64,000 nt of DNA from Parabacteroides sp. An277 (GCF_002159645.1 NZ_NFJB01000005.1:1-64000); one strand, 5' to 3'; shown: positions 50,336-63,317, counted from the first letter of the stretch. Notes: a model not told the origin generated them from the letters alone. Program-made: numbers and translations.

Positions 50336-53300
50336 TTAATCATCCTTATCCATAGCGTTGAAATCGACTACGTTTCTGCGGTTAGCCAAGAAACGATCGA
50401 AATCGTCTTTCGCTCCGACAATCAACTTATCGAACTCACGCTGTCCTGTACCAGCCGGGATCAAATGTCCGCAAATGACATTTTCCTTCAAGCCTTCCAG
50501 ATAATCTACTTTGCCATTGATAGCAGCTTCGTTCAACACCTTCGTCGTTTCCTGGAAAGAAGCGGCCGACATAAAGCTGCCGGTTTGCAAAGCGGCACGG
50601 GTAATACCCTGCAAAATCTGATTAGCCGTGGCTGGCATCGCATCACGTACCTCTACGAGCTTCAAATCGCGACGTTTAAGCATACTGTTTTCATCACGCA
50701 GCTTACGAGCCGTCACAATCTGCCCAGCCTTCAACGTTTGCGAATCACCTGCATCTGTGACTACTTTCTTACCCCAGATGCGGTCATTTTCTTCCATGAC
50801 TTCGACTTTATCTACCACCTGTTGCTCCAAGAAACGCGTATCTCCCGGATCAACAATTTCCACCTTACGCATCATCTGACGTACAATAACTTCGAAGTGC
50901 TTATCATTAATCTTCACACCCTGCAAACGATAGACATCCTGAATTTCATTCACGATATACTCTTGCACGGCAGTCGGACCCATGATAGACAAGATATCCG
51001 AAGGAGTAATAGCACCATCCGACAAAGGCATACCTGCACGAATATAGTCGTTCTCTTGTACTAACAACTGCTTCGACAGCGGCACCATATACTTCTTCAC
51101 CTCGCCTAACTTAGAAGTTACGGTAATTTCACGATTACCACGTTTAATCTTACCGAAACCTACTTCACCATCGATTTCAGATACAACTGCAGGGTTAGAC
51201 GGATTACGAGCTTCGAACAACTCTGTTACACGAGGCAAACCACCCGTGATATCACCCGCTTTACTTACCGCACGCGGAATCTTCACCAATACTTCACCTG
51301 CTTTCACCATATCGCCTGCATCCTTCACTACGTGAGCGCCAAGCGGTAATGAATAATTCTTCAAATAATTACCATTCTCGTCTACGATATGAGCAGCTGG
51401 AGCCTTCGTTTTATCTTTCGATTCGATAATGATCTTTTCCTTCAAGCCAGTCGTCTCATCGCTTTCAACCTTATAAGTCACATTCTCAATAACGCTTTCG
51501 AATTCCAATTTACCAGAAACTTCCGATACGATAACGGCATTGAACGGGTCCCATTCGATAATGACATCCCCCTTCTTCAACGTATCGCCGCTATTGAAGA
51601 ACAACTTCGAACCATACGGAATATTATGCGTCATTAAAACAATCTTCGTATGCGGATCGATCAAACGCATTTCAGCCAAACGGCTGACAACGACTTGATG
51701 AGGTTTACCCTCCTCTTCGGCATTCACCGCGCGTAATTCGTCGATTTCCAACAACGCACTATCATACTTACAAGAAATACTATTTTCCGTAGCCACATTC
51801 GAAGCAATACCTCCGACGTGGAATGTACGCAAAGTCAACTGAGTACCCGGCTCACCAATGGACTGGGCAGCGATAACACCGACCACTTCGCCCTTCTGAA
51901 CCATTTGATTCGTAGCCAAATTACGGCCGTAACACTTCGCACATACACCTTTCTTCGATTCGCACGTAAGTACCGAACGGATTTCTACGCTTTCAATTGG
52001 AGACTCTTGAATCTTCTTAGCAGCCTCTTCACGAATCTCTTCACCAGCTTTTACAATGATTTCACCCGTCGTTGGATGGATAACATCGTGTACAGACACA
52101 CGACCTAAAATACGTTCATACAACGAAGCAATCACTTCTTCATTGTTCTTCAACTCCGTACATACCAAACCGCGTAACGTACCGCAATCCTCTTCGTTGA
52201 TAATCACATCATGCGAAACATCGACTAAACGACGTGTCAAATAACCCGCATCAGCTGTTTTCAATGCCGTATCGGCCAAACCTTTACGAGCACCATGCGT
52301 AGAGATAAAGTACTCCAACACAGACAGACCTTCCTTAAAGTTAGAAAGAATCGGGTTCTCGATAATCTGACCACCTTCAGCTCCACTCTTCTGCGGTTTT
52401 GCCATCAAACCACGCATACCTGACAACTGACGAATCTGCTCTTTCGAACCACGGGCACCTGAATCCATCATCATGAAGATAGAATTGAAACCATCGTTAT
52501 CTTCCGTCAATTGTTTTATCAAAATATTCGAGAGCTTGCTATTCACATGCGTCCAAGTATCAATAATCTGGTTATAACGTTCATTATTGGTAATGAAACC
52601 CATATTATAATTAGCCATGATTTGCTCTACTTCGTCATAACCCTCTTTTACCAAGTCATCCTTTTCCGGTGGAATCAACACGTCAGCCAAATTGAAGGAC
52701 AAACCTCCCTTGAACGCCATATAATAACCCAAATTCTTGATATCGTCCAAGAACTGAGCAGTACGCGCCACACCACAAGCCTTAATTACTTTACCAATAA
52801 TATCGCGCAAAGCCTTCTTTCCTAATACTTCGTTCAGATAACCAACTTCCTTCGGTACAAATTCGTTCACCATCAAACGACCTACCGAAGTCTCGACCAT
52901 CTTCTTCACGATATTACCATCACCATCCAAATCGTCTACATACACTTTAATAGGCGCATGAATGTCCAATTTCTTCTCATTGTAAGCAATTGTAGCTTCT
53001 TCCGGTCCGTAGAATACCAAGCCTTCACCCAACGTACCTTTGCGCAACTTCGTAATATAATACAGACCAAGCACCATATCCTGAGAAGGGACAGTAATAG
53101 GAGCTCCATTCGCAGGATTCAAAATATTATGAGAAGCCAACATCAATAACTGAGCTTCCAATACCGCCTCATTTCCCAAAGGCAAATGAACCGCCATCTG
53201 ATCACCATCAAAGTCCGCATTAAATGCCGTACAAGCCAACGGATGCAACTGAATAGCCTTTCCTTCAATCAATTTAGGCTGGAATGCCTGAATACCCAAA

Positions 53301-54622
53301 CGGTGCAACGTAGGGGCACGATTCAATAATACCGGATGCCCTTTCATCACATATTCCAGAATATCCCAAACAACGGGTTCCTTTCGGTCTACAATCTTCT
53401 TAGCAGACTTTACCGTCTTTACAATACCACGCTCAATTAGCTTGCGAATAATAAACGGTTTATACAATTCAGCCGCCATATCTTTCGGCAAACCACATTC
53501 GTGCATCTTCAATTCAGGACCTACCACAATTACAGAACGAGCTGAATAATCTACACGTTTACCCAACAAATTCTGACGGAAACGTCCTTGCTTTCCCTTT
53601 AAACTATCCGATAATGACTTCAATGGACGATTTGCATCAGTCTTCACCGCACTCGACTTCCGAGAGTTATCGAACAACGAATCAACTGCTTCCTGAAGCA
53701 TACGCTTTTCATTACGTAAAATCACTTCCGGAGCTTTAATATCTATTAAACGCTTCAAACGATTATTACGAATGATAACACGACGATACAAGTCATTCAA
53801 ATCTGAAGTAGCAAAACGACCACCATCTAATGGAACCAACGGACGCAATTCAGGCGGAATCACCGGAATCACCTTCATAATCATCCACTCCGGTCTATTT
53901 TTACCTTTCGATGCACGGAAAGATTCAACTACCTGCAGACGTTTCAATGCCTCATTTTTACGTTGTTGAGAACTATCTGTATTCGCACGATGACGTAATT
54001 CATAAGAAAGGGAATCCAAATCCAAACGTGTTAATAAATCATACACAGCTTCTGCACCAATCTTTGCTATGAACTTATTAGGATCTGAATCTTCCAACAA
54101 TTGGTTTTCTTTGGGCAAATTGTCCAAAATTTCCAAGTATTCTTCTTCCGACAATAAGTCCAACTCTGCCACCGAATCAACGCATCCCGGTTGGATAACT
54201 ACGTATCTTTCATAATAAATAATAGCATCCAACTTCTTTGTGGGCAATCCCAATAAATACCCAATCTTATTAGGCAACGAACGGAAGTACCAAATATGTG
54301 CAATAGGAACAACCAAATGAATGTGTCCCATACGCTCACGACGAACTTTCTTTTCGGTAACTTCCACACCACAACGATCACACACAATTCCTTTATAACG
54401 AATCCGTTTGTATTTACCGCAATGACATTCATAATCCTTCACAGGACCAAATATACGCTCGCAGAACAAACCATCGCGTTCCGGCTTATATGTGCGATAG
54501 TTAATCGTTTCAGGTTTCAACACCTCACCATACGAATTCTCTAAAATTTCCTCTGGCGATGCTAACCCTATCGATATTTTCGTAAAGTTACTCTTTATCT
54601 TACTATCTTTTCTAAAGGCCAT
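50336..54622 (-). CDS. rpoC: RNA polymerase beta' subunit
   Basis: 1428 residues. N-terminal zinc site [20 protein letters not shown] (residues 66-85), the catalytic NADFDGDQM aspartates, [16 protein letters not shown], the trigger-loop/bridge-helix region with [19 protein letters not shown], and a second cysteine cluster [16 protein letters not shown]. Longer than E. coli RpoC by about 20 residues. Core transcription enzyme. 77 bases after rpoB, separated by a small hairpin. Confidence 0.98.
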   Translation of the reverse strand: MAFRKDSKIKSNFTKISIGLASPEEILENSYGEVLKPETINYRTYKPERDGLFCERIFGPVKDYECHCGKYKRIRYKGIVCDRCGVEVTEKKVRRERMGHIHLVVPIAHIWYFRSLPNKIGYLLGLPTKKLDAIIYYERYVVIQPGCVDSVAELDLLSEEEYLEILDNLPKENQLLEDSDPNKFIAKIGAEAVYDLLTRLDLDSLSYELRHRANTDSSQQRKNEALKRLQVVESFRASKGKNRPEWMIMKVIPVIPPELRPLVPLDGGRFATSDLNDLYRRVIIRNNRLKRLIDIKAPEVILRNEKRMLQEAVDSLFDNSRKSSAVKTDANRPLKSLSDSLKGKQGRFRQNLLGKRVDYSARSVIVVGPELKMHECGLPKDMAAELYKPFIIRKLIERGIVKTVKSAKKIVDRKEPVVWDILEYVMKGHPVLLNRAPTLHRLGIQAFQPKLIEGKAIQLHPLACTAFNADFDGDQMAVHLPLGNEAVLEAQLLMLASHNILNPANGAPITVPSQDMVLGLYYITKLRKGTLGEGLVFYGPEEATIAYNEKKLDIHAPIKVYVDDLDGDGNIVKKMVETSVGRLMVNEFVPKEVGYLNEVLGKKALRDIIGKVIKACGVARTAQFLDDIKNLGYYMAFKGGLSFNLADVLIPPEKDDLVKEGYDEVEQIMANYNMGFITNNERYNQIIDTWTHVNSKLSNILIKQLTEDNDGFNSIFMMMDSGARGSKEQIRQLSGMRGLMAKPQKSGAEGGQIIENPILSNFKEGLSVLEYFISTHGARKGLADTALKTADAGYLTRRLVDVSHDVIINEEDCGTLRGLVCTELKNNEEVIASLYERILGRVSVHDVIHPTTGEIIVKAGEEIREEAAKKIQESPIESVEIRSVLTCESKKGVCAKCYGRNLATNQMVQKGEVVGVIAAQSIGEPGTQLTLRTFHVGGIASNVATENSISCKYDSALLEIDELRAVNAEEEGKPHQVVVSRLAEMRLIDPHTKIVLMTHNIPYGSKLFFNSGDTLKKGDVIIEWDPFNAVIVSEVSGKLEFESVIENVTYKVESDETTGLKEKIIIESKDKTKAPAAHIVDENGNYLKNYSLPLGAHVVKDAGDMVKAGEVLVKIPRAVSKAGDITGGLPRVTELFEARNPSNPAVVSEIDGEVGFGKIKRGNREITVTSKLGEVKKYMVPLSKQLLVQENDYIRAGMPLSDGAITPSDILSIMGPTAVQEYIVNEIQDVYRLQGVKINDKHFEVIVRQMMRKVEIVDPGDTRFLEQQVVDKVEVMEENDRIWGKKVVTDAGDSQTLKAGQIVTARKLRDENSMLKRRDLKLVEVRDAMPATANQILQGITRAALQTGSFMSAASFQETTKVLNEAAINGKVDYLEGLKENVICGHLIPAGTGQREFDKLIVGAKDDFDRFLANRRNVVDFNAMDKDD

Positions 54623-54658
54623 ATTTTATTTTTATAAAGAGTTATCAACAATTAAAAG

Positions 54659-54680
54659 CAGGTAGGCTTTCGCCCACCTG
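54659..54680 (-). other. Hairpin between rpoB and rpoC
   Basis: CAGGTGGGC-GAAA-GCCTACCTG on the minus strand (one mismatch, GAAA loop). No U-run follows, so it is more likely a processing or stability element than a terminator. Confidence 0.55.
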
Positions 54681-54699
54681 ATATGAAATAAATAGCATA

Positions 54700-57600
54700 T
54701 TATTCCAATGTAATGCTCAAACCGAGACCTCTCAATTCATGCAATAACACATTCAATGATTCAGGTATACCTGGTTGTGGCATCGGATCGCCTTTCACAA
54801 TCGCTTCGTAAGCTTTCGAACGACCTACAACATCATCTGATTTAATCGTCAGAATTTCTTGCAAAACATGAGCGGCACCAAATGCTTCCAGTGCCCAAAC
54901 CTCCATTTCTCCGAAACGCTGACCTCCAAATTGAGCTTTACCACCCAAAGGCTGTTGCGTAATCAACGAATACGGACCAATTGAACGTGCATGCATCTTA
55001 TCATCAACCATGTGCCCCAATTTCAAGAAATAAGTGACACCTACCGTAGCAGGCTGATCAAAACGTTCACCTGTACCTCCATCATACAAATAAGTCTTTC
55101 CATAACGAGGAATTCCAGCCTTATCTGTCCAAGCGTTCAAATCATCCAACGAAGCGCCATCAAAAATCGGAGTAGCAAATTTTACATTCAAATTACGACC
55201 AGCCCAACCTAATACAGCTTCAAATATCTGTCCTAAATTCATACGAGAAGGCACACCCAACGGATTCAAACAAATATCTACGGGTGTTCCATCCTCCAAG
55301 AAAGGCATATCTTCCTGACGAACAATCTTTGAAACAATACCTTTATTACCGTGACGACCAGCCATCTTATCACCGACTTGAATCTTACGCTTTTTCGCAA
55401 TATAAACTTTAGCCATCTGAACAATACCAGTTGGAAGCTCATCGCCTATTGTAAGATCGAACTTTTTACGTCTCAATTCGGCATCTAGTTCCTTATATTT
55501 CTTCAGATAATTCAATATTACTTGCCGGATTAATTCGTTCTTATCTTCATCAGCCGTCCACCCACTTACTTGAACTGTATTATAATCCAATTCTTCCAAC
55601 GGCCGACGAGTAAACTTCGCCCCTTTGACGATAATTTCTGAATTCATATAATCTTTCACGCCTTGAGACACCTTGCCATTCGTTAAAGTTAGCAACTTAT
55701 CAATTAGCAAGTTCTTCAAGTCCGCCATCTTTACCTCATATTCTTCGTCCAATTTCGGCAAAAGAGCTTTGTCTGTAGCCTTTGCTTTACGTTTTTTGAC
55801 AGCCTTCGAGAATAATTTCGTATCAATTACCACACCTCGTAAAGAAGGAGTAGCCTTCAACGAAGCATCCTTAACATCACCAGCCTTATCTCCAAAAATT
55901 GCACGCAATAACTTTTCTTCTGGAGAAGGATCCGATTCGCCTTTAGGGGTAATCTTACCAATCAAAATATCACCTGGTTCAACTCGTGCACCAATACGGA
56001 TAATACCTCTTTCGTCCAAATCTTTCGTAGCATCCTCACTTACATTTGGAATATCAGAGGTCAACTCCTCCATACCACGCTTGGTTTCGCGTACTTCCAA
56101 AATATATTCATCCACATGCACAGACGTAAAGAAATCTTCACGAACCATACGTTCATTCAACACAATGGCATCTTCGTAATTATAACCCTTCCATGGCATA
56201 TAAGCAACTTTCACATTCTTTCCTAATGCCAACTCACCATTCTGAGTAGAATAACCTTCCGTCAAGATATCTCCAGCCTTTACACGTTGCCCTCTATGAC
56301 AAATAGGACGCAAATCTACCGTAGTTGATTGATTTGTCTTACGCCATTTCGGGATATTATAGGTCTTAACCGCATCTTCAAAGCTAACAAACTCTTCATC
56401 TTCCGTGCGGTCATATTTAATCTTAATGCAAGTCGCATCTACAAAAACTATCTCACCCTCACGTTCTGCTATGATCTGAGTTCGTGAATCGCGTGCTACT
56501 TGAGCTTCAATTCCCGTACCTACAATAGGTGCATCTGTTCGTAACAAAGGAACCGCCTGGCGCATCATGTTTGATCCCATCAACGCACGATTTGCATCAT
56601 CATGTTCCAAGAAAGGAATTAAAGAAGCTGCAATAGAAGCAATTTGCGTTGGAGAAACATCCATTAGATTCACCTCTTCTGGCGCAACTACAGGAAAATC
56701 GGCTTCTTGTCTTGCTTTTACTTTATCCCTAACAAAACGACCTTCATCATCCAAAGGAGCATTTCCCTGGGCAATAATCTTACTTTCTTCTTCTTCAGCA
56801 GTATAATACCGTAATCCTTCAGGAGATAAATCCACCTTCCCATTTTCTACAGAACGATAAGGAGTAGATATAAATCCTAAATCATTAATTTTAGCATATA
56901 CACAAAGCGAAGAAATCAAACCAATATTTGGTCCTTCTGGTGTTTCAATCGGACATAAACGACCATAATGTGTATAATGCACATCGCGTACCTCAAAACC
57001 TGCACGGTCACGAGATAAACCTCCAGGACCTAAAGCTGATAGACGACGTTTATGTGTAATTTCAGCCAATGGATTGGTTTGATCCATAAACTGCGATAAT
57101 GCATTCGTTCCAAAAAATGAATTCACCACAGAAGAGATCGTCTTTGCATTAATCAAATCGATCGGAGTGAAAACCTCATTATCGCGCACATTCATACGTT
57201 CACGTACCGTACGTGACATACGAGCCAAACCAATGCCAAATTGATTATACAATTGTTCACCAACAGTACGAACACGACGATTACTCAAATGATCGATATC
57301 ATCTACTATTGCTTTAGAATTAATCAATTCTATCAAATACTTGATGATTTCAATTATATCTTCTTTCGTCAGAACCTTTATATCTTCACTAATAGAAAGA
57401 TTTAATTTCTTATTAATTCGGTAACGTCCTACATCACCCAAGTCATAACGCTTATCAGAAAAGAACAAATTGGTAATGACTTCACGCGCACTAGCTTCAT
57501 CTGCAGGTTCAGCGTTACGCAACTGACGATAAATATAAAGGACTGCTTCTTTTTCTGAATTACTCGGGTCTTTCTGCAACGTATTATAGATAATAGCATA

Positions 57601-58512
57601 ATCAGATAGATTCTGATCTTCCCTATGCAACAAAATATTTTGAGCACCTGATTCCAGAATATCTTCAATATTACTATCATCCAAAACAGATTCACGATCA
57701 ACAATAACATCGTTTCGTTCAATAGATACAACTTCCCCTGTATCTTCATCAGCAAAATCCTCCACCCATGTTTTCAATACACGAGCAGCCAATTTACGAC
57801 CAATCATCTTCTTCAAATTAGCTTTCGTTACTTTAACTTCTTCCGCTAAATTGAAGATTTCAAGAATATCTTTATCGCTCTCAAAACCAATCGCTCTTAA
57901 TAAAGTAGTTACAGGTAACTTCTTTTTGCGATCAATATAAGCATACATGACATTATTAATGTCCGTTGCAAATTCAATCCACGAACCCTTAAAAGGAATG
58001 ATTCGTGCAGAATATAATTTTGTACCATTCGCATGAACACTTTGTCCAAAGAAAACACCTGGAGAGCGGTGCAACTGAGATACAACAACACGCTCTGCAC
58101 CGTTAATCACGAATGTACCACGCTCTGTCATATAAGGAATAGGACCCAAATATACATCCTGTATGACAGTATCAAAATCTTCATGATCCGGATCCGTACA
58201 ATATAGTTTTAACTTCGCTTTTAGCGGAACGCTATAAGTAAGTCCTCGTGAAATACATTCATCTATGCTATAACGAGGAGGATCTATATAGTAATCTAAA
58301 AACTCCAGCACAAAATTGTTTCGAGTATCTGCTATAGGGAAATTCTCAGCAAATACTTTATACAAACCCTCCTTCTTTCTCTTTTCAGGAGGTGTGTCGA
58401 GTTGAAGGAAGTCCCGAAAAGACTTCAATTGCACTTCGAGAAAATCCGGATATGGTAGAGAATTCTTTATCGAAGCAAAATTTACTCTTTGATTTACAGC
58501 TGTTGAAGACAT
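54700..58512 (-). CDS. rpoB: RNA polymerase beta subunit
   Basis: 1270 residues. Rifampicin-region motifs [40 protein letters not shown] (about 470-510) are wild-type in pattern, [16 protein letters not shown], and [23 protein letters not shown] near the C-terminus. It forms the active centre with beta'. Slightly shorter than E. coli RpoB (1342), as expected in this phylum. Expression follows rplJL through the hairpin at 58551. Confidence 0.98.
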   Translation of the reverse strand: MSSTAVNQRVNFASIKNSLPYPDFLEVQLKSFRDFLQLDTPPEKRKKEGLYKVFAENFPIADTRNNFVLEFLDYYIDPPRYSIDECISRGLTYSVPLKAKLKLYCTDPDHEDFDTVIQDVYLGPIPYMTERGTFVINGAERVVVSQLHRSPGVFFGQSVHANGTKLYSARIIPFKGSWIEFATDINNVMYAYIDRKKKLPVTTLLRAIGFESDKDILEIFNLAEEVKVTKANLKKMIGRKLAARVLKTWVEDFADEDTGEVVSIERNDVIVDRESVLDDSNIEDILESGAQNILLHREDQNLSDYAIIYNTLQKDPSNSEKEAVLYIYRQLRNAEPADEASAREVITNLFFSDKRYDLGDVGRYRINKKLNLSISEDIKVLTKEDIIEIIKYLIELINSKAIVDDIDHLSNRRVRTVGEQLYNQFGIGLARMSRTVRERMNVRDNEVFTPIDLINAKTISSVVNSFFGTNALSQFMDQTNPLAEITHKRRLSALGPGGLSRDRAGFEVRDVHYTHYGRLCPIETPEGPNIGLISSLCVYAKINDLGFISTPYRSVENGKVDLSPEGLRYYTAEEEESKIIAQGNAPLDDEGRFVRDKVKARQEADFPVVAPEEVNLMDVSPTQIASIAASLIPFLEHDDANRALMGSNMMRQAVPLLRTDAPIVGTGIEAQVARDSRTQIIAEREGEIVFVDATCIKIKYDRTEDEEFVSFEDAVKTYNIPKWRKTNQSTTVDLRPICHRGQRVKAGDILTEGYSTQNGELALGKNVKVAYMPWKGYNYEDAIVLNERMVREDFFTSVHVDEYILEVRETKRGMEELTSDIPNVSEDATKDLDERGIIRIGARVEPGDILIGKITPKGESDPSPEEKLLRAIFGDKAGDVKDASLKATPSLRGVVIDTKLFSKAVKKRKAKATDKALLPKLDEEYEVKMADLKNLLIDKLLTLTNGKVSQGVKDYMNSEIIVKGAKFTRRPLEELDYNTVQVSGWTADEDKNELIRQVILNYLKKYKELDAELRRKKFDLTIGDELPTGIVQMAKVYIAKKRKIQVGDKMAGRHGNKGIVSKIVRQEDMPFLEDGTPVDICLNPLGVPSRMNLGQIFEAVLGWAGRNLNVKFATPIFDGASLDDLNAWTDKAGIPRYGKTYLYDGGTGERFDQPATVGVTYFLKLGHMVDDKMHARSIGPYSLITQQPLGGKAQFGGQRFGEMEVWALEAFGAAHVLQEILTIKSDDVVGRSKAYEAIVKGDPMPQPGIPESLNVLLHELRGLGLSITLE

Positions 58513-58550
58513 CTAGTAAGGATTTTATTGAACTTATTAAAATTATAGAC

Positions 58551-58591
58551 GCAAAAAGGTTAAGAATCCCCATCGCCGAAGATTCTTAACC
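58551..58591 (-). terminator. Hairpin between rplL and rpoB, partial terminator or attenuator
   Basis: GGTTAAGAAT (58558-58567) pairs perfectly with ATTCTTAACC (58582-58591), followed on the minus strand by TTTTTGCG. In E. coli the same gap holds an attenuator that lowers rpoBC relative to the ribosomal proteins. A smaller CCTG-N5-CAGG stem lies just before it (58596-58609). Confidence 0.7.
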
Positions 58592-58620
58592 AACTACCTG
58601 ATTAACAGGTTACAAATTTA

Positions 58621-58995
58621 TTACTTAAGCTCAACTTCTGCTCCAGCGTCTTCCAAAGCCTTCTTCAATGCTTCAGCATCTTCTTTAGAAATACCTTCTT
58701 TAACTTTGCTAGGAGCAGCATCTACCAAGTCCTTAGCTTCTTTCAAGCCCAGACCACAATGTTCCTTAACAGCTTTAACTACCTGCAATTTAGCAGCACC
58801 TGCTGATTTCAAAATTACATCGAAAGATGTCTTCTCTTCTACCGGAGCCGCAGCACCTGCTGCCGGACCTGCAACAGCCACAGCTGCAGCAGCTGGTTCA
58901 ATACCATATTCTTCTTTCAGAATTGTTGCCAATTCACTAACTTCTTTTACGGTCAGGTTTACTAATTGTTCTGCAAAAGCTTTCAAATCTGCCAT
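58621..58995 (-). CDS. rplL: 50S ribosomal protein L7/L12 (bL12)
   Basis: 124 residues. N-terminal dimerisation helix ([26 protein letters not shown]), Ala-rich hinge, and C-terminal globular domain [36 protein letters not shown]. It binds L10 and recruits GTPase factors. 47 bases after rplJ. Confidence 0.98.
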   Translation of the reverse strand: MADLKAFAEQLVNLTVKEVSELATILKEEYGIEPAAAAVAVAGPAAGAAAPVEEKTSFDVILKSAGAAKLQVVKAVKEHCGLGLKEAKDLVDAAPSKVKEGISKEDAEALKKALEDAGAEVELK

Positions 58996-59042
58996 TTTTG
59001 TATGATTTAAATGATTATTTTTTACTTTATTAACTACTTAAA

Positions 59043-59564
59043 TTATCTTTCTTCCAATGTCTTCAACAAGCCATGGATTGTTTGCCCGGATGATTGCAGA
59101 GCCGAAATAACATTCTTCGCTGGAGATTCCAACAAAGCAATAACATCTGCAATAAGTTCTTTCTTGCTCTTGATACTTACTAACACATCCAATGAAGTTG
59201 CATCGTAAAAACTTTCTTGTACATAAGCAGCTTTCAACTGAGGCTTACCTTCACCTTTCGTATCTTTCGTAAAATCTTTAATCAAACGGGCCGGAGCATT
59301 AGCCACCTGCGAAAACATCACAGCTGTACTCCCTTTCATCGAATCATGTAAAGGAGAGAAATCACCTTCTACATTCTCCAATGCTTTTTTCAGCAAACTA
59401 TTTTTAACAACAACCAACTTAACGTCATTCTTGAAGCATTCACGTCTCAACCGAGAGGTTGTATCTGCATCAATAGCTTCAATATCCGTCAGGTAAAAAT
59501 TAGGATACTCCTTCAATGTTGCAGTCAGTTGCTCTATTATAACACCTTTATCTTCCTTTCTCAT
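59043..59564 (-). CDS. rplJ: 50S ribosomal protein L10 (uL10)
   Basis: 173 residues. KEDKGVIIEQLTATLKEYPNFYLTDIEAIDADTTSRLRREC at the start, LVVVKNSLLKKALE, GSTAVMFSQVANAPARLIKDF, and a C-terminal helix for L12 dimers. 13 bases after rplA, leaving no room for a separate L10 leader; regulation is likely upstream at rplK/L1 level. Confidence 0.97.
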   Translation of the reverse strand: MRKEDKGVIIEQLTATLKEYPNFYLTDIEAIDADTTSRLRRECFKNDVKLVVVKNSLLKKALENVEGDFSPLHDSMKGSTAVMFSQVANAPARLIKDFTKDTKGEGKPQLKAAYVQESFYDATSLDVLVSIKSKKELIADVIALLESPAKNVISALQSSGQTIHGLLKTLEER

Positions 59565-59577
59565 TGTTCAATTGTTT

Positions 59578-60276
59578 TTAAAGTTCATCAACTGATTTCG
59601 GGTCTACCTTGATACCCGCACTCATAGTACTTGAAAGATAAATGCTCTTAATATACGTACCTTTAGCTGCTGACGGTTTCAATTTAATCAATGCAGAGAT
59701 AAATTCTTTTGCGTTATCGCGAATTTGATCTGCATTAAAAGAAACCTTACCGATTGAAGTATGAACAATACCAGCCTTATCTACTTTGAAATCGATTTTA
59801 CCCTGTTTTACTTCTTTTACAGCATTACCAATTTCATTCGTGACAGTACCGCTTTTAGGATTAGGCATCAAGCCACGTGGACCTAACACTCGTCCCAAAG
59901 CACCAATCTTACCCATGATGGAAGGCATCGTAATAATTACATCAACATCCGTCCAACCACTTTTAATCTTATTGATATATTCATCCAAACCGACATAGTC
60001 AGCTCCTGCTGCAGTAGCTTCTGCTTCCTTGTCTGGAGTACACAATGCAAGAACCCGAACCTGTTTACCAGTTCCATGAGGTAATGAAACAACACCTCTC
60101 ACCATTTGATTGGCTTTACGGGGATCAACACCTAAACGAACATCTACATCTACAGAAGCATCAAACTTTGTGGTTGTAATTTCTTTAACCAACGCAGAAG
60201 CTTCCTTCAATGAATATGTCTTCCCAGCTTCAATCTTACCCAAAGCCAACTTTTGATTTTTTGTAAGTTTACTCAT
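59578..60276 (-). CDS. rplA: 50S ribosomal protein L1 (uL1)
   Basis: 232 residues. [53 protein letters not shown] is the family N-terminus, with PNPKSGTV and [19 protein letters not shown] near the end. It shapes the L1 stalk and represses its own mRNA in other bacteria. 14 bases after rplK. Confidence 0.98.
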   Translation of the reverse strand: MSKLTKNQKLALGKIEAGKTYSLKEASALVKEITTTKFDASVDVDVRLGVDPRKANQMVRGVVSLPHGTGKQVRVLALCTPDKEAEATAAGADYVGLDEYINKIKSGWTDVDVIITMPSIMGKIGALGRVLGPRGLMPNPKSGTVTNEIGNAVKEVKQGKIDFKVDKAGIVHTSIGKVSFNADQIRDNAKEFISALIKLKPSAAKGTYIKSIYLSSTMSAGIKVDPKSVDEL

Positions 60277-60290
60277 TTCAATTGAAGTTT

Positions 60291-60734
60291 TTAATTATTA
60301 CCCGGGAATGTCCCTTTAACTGTGATACCCATACTTCTCGCTGTTCCAGCAACCATCCTCATGGCCGACTCAACAGTAAAGCAGTTCAAATCTTGTAACT
60401 TGTCTTCTGCAATCGTTTTTACCTGATCCCAAGAAATTTCTGCAATTTTCTTACGATTCGGCTCTGCAGAACCACTCTTTTGTTTCGTAGCTTCCAACAA
60501 CTGAATAGCCACAGGAGGGGTTTTAACGACAAAGTCAAAAGACTTATCTGTATAGTAAGTAATTACTACCGGCAATACCTTACCTGCTTTGTCTTGGGTT
60601 TTGGCATTAAATTGCTTGCAAAACTCCATAATGTTAATACCCTTAGAACCCAATGCAGGTCCTACTGGGGGAGAAGGGTTTGCTGCTCCTCCTTTAATTT
60701 GCAATTTGATTTGTCCAGCAACTTCTTTAGCCAT
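60291..60734 (-). CDS. rplK: 50S ribosomal protein L11 (uL11)
   Basis: 147 residues. [38 protein letters not shown] and the [30 protein letters not shown] motif of the RNA-binding domain. It is the thiostrepton-region protein of the GTPase centre. 67 bases after nusG, with no terminator seen. Confidence 0.98.
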   Translation of the reverse strand: MAKEVAGQIKLQIKGGAANPSPPVGPALGSKGINIMEFCKQFNAKTQDKAGKVLPVVITYYTDKSFDFVVKTPPVAIQLLEATKQKSGSAEPNRKKIAEISWDQVKTIAEDKLQDLNCFTVESAMRMVAGTARSMGITVKGTFPGNN

Positions 60735-60801
60735 TTTTCTAAAATTTAATACAGTATAACACCTACAACTGAAAGATCCATACTTTTCGTAACCAGAGTA
60801 C

Positions 60802-61344
60802 TTACTCTTTCTCCACCTGCATATAACCTAACTCAAGTGGGGTTTTACGTCCAAAAACTTTCACCATCACTTTGAGTTTCCGTTTCTCGGCATTTACCTC
60901 TTCGATGATTCCACTAAACCCATTAAATGGACCAAATGTGATTTTCACACTTTCTCCTACGAAATATTGGATATCAGCATCATCCGGCTGTTCTTGCATT
61001 TCATCAACCGTACCTAAAATACGACTTACTTCTGCAGGACGTAGCGGAACGGGGTTATCAGACCCTCCTAAAAATCCAATAATGTTAGGAATGTTCCTCA
61101 ATCGATGAGCGACTTCTCCCACCAAAGCAGCTTCTACTAATACATAACCTGGCAAATAAGCACGTTCTTTCATTACTTTTTTCCCGTTACGCACCGTAAA
61201 AGTTTTTTCAGTCGGAATTAAAACTTGAGATACATATTCTCCTAAATCCGTATTCTTTATCTCAGCTTCCAAATACTCTTTCGCTTTATTCTCCTTTCCG
61301 CTAATAGCACGAAGAACATAGAATTTCTTTTGAACGTCAGACAT
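60802..61344 (-). CDS. nusG: Transcription termination/antitermination factor NusG
   Basis: 180 residues from ATG at 61344 ([26 protein letters not shown]). The NGN domain is followed by the KOW domain with the conserved [33 protein letters not shown] segment. Couples RNA polymerase with ribosome and Rho. Twelve bases after secE. Confidence 0.97.
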   Translation of the reverse strand: MSDVQKKFYVLRAISGKENKAKEYLEAEIKNTDLGEYVSQVLIPTEKTFTVRNGKKVMKERAYLPGYVLVEAALVGEVAHRLRNIPNIIGFLGGSDNPVPLRPAEVSRILGTVDEMQEQPDDADIQYFVGESVKITFGPFNGFSGIIEEVNAEKRKLKVMVKVFGRKTPLELGYMQVEKE

Positions 61345-61356
61345 TTTCAAAACTGA

Positions 61357-61551
61357 TTAAAAGATTTTTTCGTAGAAGAAACGCATCACAGCTTCAAAGC
61401 CCATGTCAATAACAAAGATTACAACAGCTATGATAAGGGAAGCAAACATAACCACAACTGCACTATTCGCAAGCTCTGTTTTTGTTGGCCAAGAAACCTT
61501 ATATACAAGTTCGTTATAAGATTCTTTTATATATTCAACTATTTTCTTCAT
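61357..61551 (-). CDS. secE: Preprotein translocase subunit SecE
   Basis: 64 residues from ATG at 61551 (MKKIVEYIKESYNELVYKVSWPTKTEL); the frame extends to 61599 but that covers the tRNA-Trp side. Single-TM short SecE: amphipathic helix with the conserved SWPTKTELANSAVVV, then one TM. Partner of SecY and SecG. It follows tRNA-Trp, the usual Bacteroidetes arrangement. Confidence 0.95.
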   Translation of the reverse strand: MKKIVEYIKESYNELVYKVSWPTKTELANSAVVVMFASLIIAVVIFVIDMGFEAVMRFFYEKIF

Positions 61552-61569
61552 CGAATCTGTTATTTTTTG

Positions 61570-61642
61570 CACGGAACGAGAGGCTCGAACTCCCGACACC
61601 TGGTTTTGGAGACCAGTGCTCTACCAACTGAGCTAGTTCCGT
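61570..61642 (-). tRNA. tRNA-Trp (CCA)
   Basis: 73 nt on the minus strand, 5' ACGGAACTAGCTCAG; anticodon arm CTGGT-CTCCAAA-ACCAG; T-loop GAGTTCGAGCC; acceptor GTTCCGT, discriminator G (the tryptophan identity base). 19 bases before secE. Confidence 0.95.
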
Positions 61643-61648
61643 AGTTAA

Positions 61649-61709
61649 AATGAAGAATTAAGAATTACTTCTTTTCGGTATACCGATTCTTCATTCTTAA
61701 CTCTTCATT
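61649..61709 (-). other. Long hairpin between tuf and tRNA-Trp
   Basis: 17-bp stem with one G-U pair: 61649-61665 with 61693-61709 (AATGAAGAATTAAGAAT/ATTCTTAACTCTTCATT), and an inner stem TCGGTATACCGA. It could separate tuf from the tRNA by RNase cleavage or terminate partly (TTTTAAC follows). Its sequence is related to the nudC terminator. Confidence 0.6.
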
Positions 61710-61720
61710 CTTTACTATTA

Positions 61721-62908
61721 TTAGTTTTCCAGTTCTGTAATCTGACCTGCACCTACCGTACGACCACCTTCGCGGATAGCGAAACGCAAACCTACGCTAC
61801 ATGCTACCGGATAGATCAATTCTACCTCGATTGTTACGTTATCACCTGGCATAACCATTTCAGTTCCTTCCGGCAACTTGATTTCACCCGTCACATCCAA
61901 TGTACGGATATAGAACTGAGGACGGTAGTGGTTGTGGAACGGAGTGTGACGACCACCTTCTTCTTTCTTCAAGATATAAACCTCTGCTTTAAACTTAGAG
62001 TGAGGCTTAACCTGACCCGGGTGGCAGATTACCATACCACGCTTAACTTCGTTCTTATCGATACCACGGAGCAACAAACCTACGTTATCACCAGCTTCGC
62101 CCTGATCCAACAGTTTGCGGAACATTTCAACGCCTGTAACAACAGATTTCTTACCTTCAGCACCCAAACCGATAATCTGAACTTCATCACCTACTTTCAC
62201 AACACCAGTTTCGATACGACCTGTTGCTACAGTACCACGACCTGTGATAGAGAACACGTCTTCAACCGGCATCAAGAAAGGCTTATCGATTTCACGCGGA
62301 GGCAACGGAATCCAAGTATCGCAAGCATCCATCAATTCCATTACTTTTTCTTCCCACTTCGGATCGCCATTCAACGCACCCAGCGCAGAACCACGGATGA
62401 TAGGAGTATTGTCACCGTCGTAACCGTAGAACGAAAGCAATTCACGCATTTCCATTTCTACCAATTCCAACATTTCTTCATCGTCAACCATATCGCACTT
62501 GTTCAAGAAAACAACCAAACGCGGTACGTTCACCTGACGAGCCAACAAGATATGTTCACGAGTCTGAGGCATAGGACCATCAGTAGCAGCAACTACAATG
62601 ATAGCACCATCCATCTGAGCAGCACCAGTTACCATGTTCTTTACATAGTCGGCGTGACCCGGACAGTCTACGTGAGCATAGTGACGGTTAGCCGTCTGAT
62701 ACTCTACGTGAGCAGTGTTGATAGTGATACCTCTTTCCTTTTCTTCAGGTGCATTATCGATAGAATCGAATGAACGCTGTTCTGAAAGACCTCTCTTTGC
62801 CAACACCGTTGTGATAGCGGCTGTCAAAGTTGTTTTACCGTGGTCAACGTGACCAATCGTACCAATGTTAACATGTGGTTTCGATCTGTCAAATTTCTCT
62901 TTTGCCAT
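61721..62908 (-). CDS. tuf: Elongation factor Tu
   Basis: 395 residues. G1 [47 protein letters not shown] and the C-terminal domains with [20 protein letters not shown] are all intact. Delivers aminoacyl-tRNA to the ribosome. It lies between the four upstream tRNA genes and tRNA-Trp and is probably co-transcribed with them. Confidence 0.98.
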   Translation of the reverse strand: MAKEKFDRSKPHVNIGTIGHVDHGKTTLTAAITTVLAKRGLSEQRSFDSIDNAPEEKERGITINTAHVEYQTANRHYAHVDCPGHADYVKNMVTGAAQMDGAIIVVAATDGPMPQTREHILLARQVNVPRLVVFLNKCDMVDDEEMLELVEMEMRELLSFYGYDGDNTPIIRGSALGALNGDPKWEEKVMELMDACDTWIPLPPREIDKPFLMPVEDVFSITGRGTVATGRIETGVVKVGDEVQIIGLGAEGKKSVVTGVEMFRKLLDQGEAGDNVGLLLRGIDKNEVKRGMVICHPGQVKPHSKFKAEVYILKKEEGGRHTPFHNHYRPQFYIRTLDVTGEIKLPEGTEMVMPGDNVTIEVELIYPVACSVGLRFAIREGGRTVGAGQITELEN

Positions 62909-62956
62909 AACTTAATTGTCCTTTATTTGATTAATAATTTCATTCTTAAATATCCG

Positions 62957-63028
<72 letters not shown>

Positions 63029-63034
63029 ATTTTG

Positions 63035-63107
63035 AGCGGAAAACGGGACTCAAACCCGCGACCCCCAGCTTGGAAGGCTAGTGCTCTATCAACTGAGCTA
63101 TTTCCGC
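63035..63107 (-). tRNA. tRNA-Gly (UCC)
   Basis: 73 nt on the minus strand, 5' GCGGAAATAGCTCAGTTG; anticodon arm CTAGC-CTTCCAA-GCTGG; discriminator U. Six bases upstream of tRNA-Thr(GGU). Confidence 0.95.
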
Positions 63108-63127
63108 AATACCTATATATAAATAGG

Positions 63128-63210
63128 TGGGCAGTGATGGATTCGAACCACCGAAGGCGTAAGCCAGCTGAGTTACAGTCAGCCCCATTTGGCCACTCTG
63201 GTAACTGCCC
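63128..63210 (-). tRNA. tRNA-Tyr (GUA)
   Basis: 83 nt on the minus strand with a long variable arm; 5' GGGCAGTTACCAGAG; anticodon arm GCTGA-CTGTAAC-TCAGC; discriminator A. Class II tRNA. Confidence 0.95.
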
Positions 63211-63228
63211 TTTCCAACATTTCTTTTG

Positions 63229-63302
63229 AGCCTCTTGTCGGATTCGAACCAACGACCCCGAGATTACAAATCACGTGCTCTGGCCAACTGAGCTAAAGAG
63301 GC
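63229..63302 (-). tRNA. tRNA-Thr (UGU)
   Basis: 74 nt on the minus strand, 5' GCCTCTTTAGCTCAG; anticodon loop TTTGTAA (one T-T mismatch in the stem); discriminator U. First gene of the tRNA-tuf transcript. Confidence 0.93.
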
Positions 63303-63317
63303 ATATCTTCAAAATAA

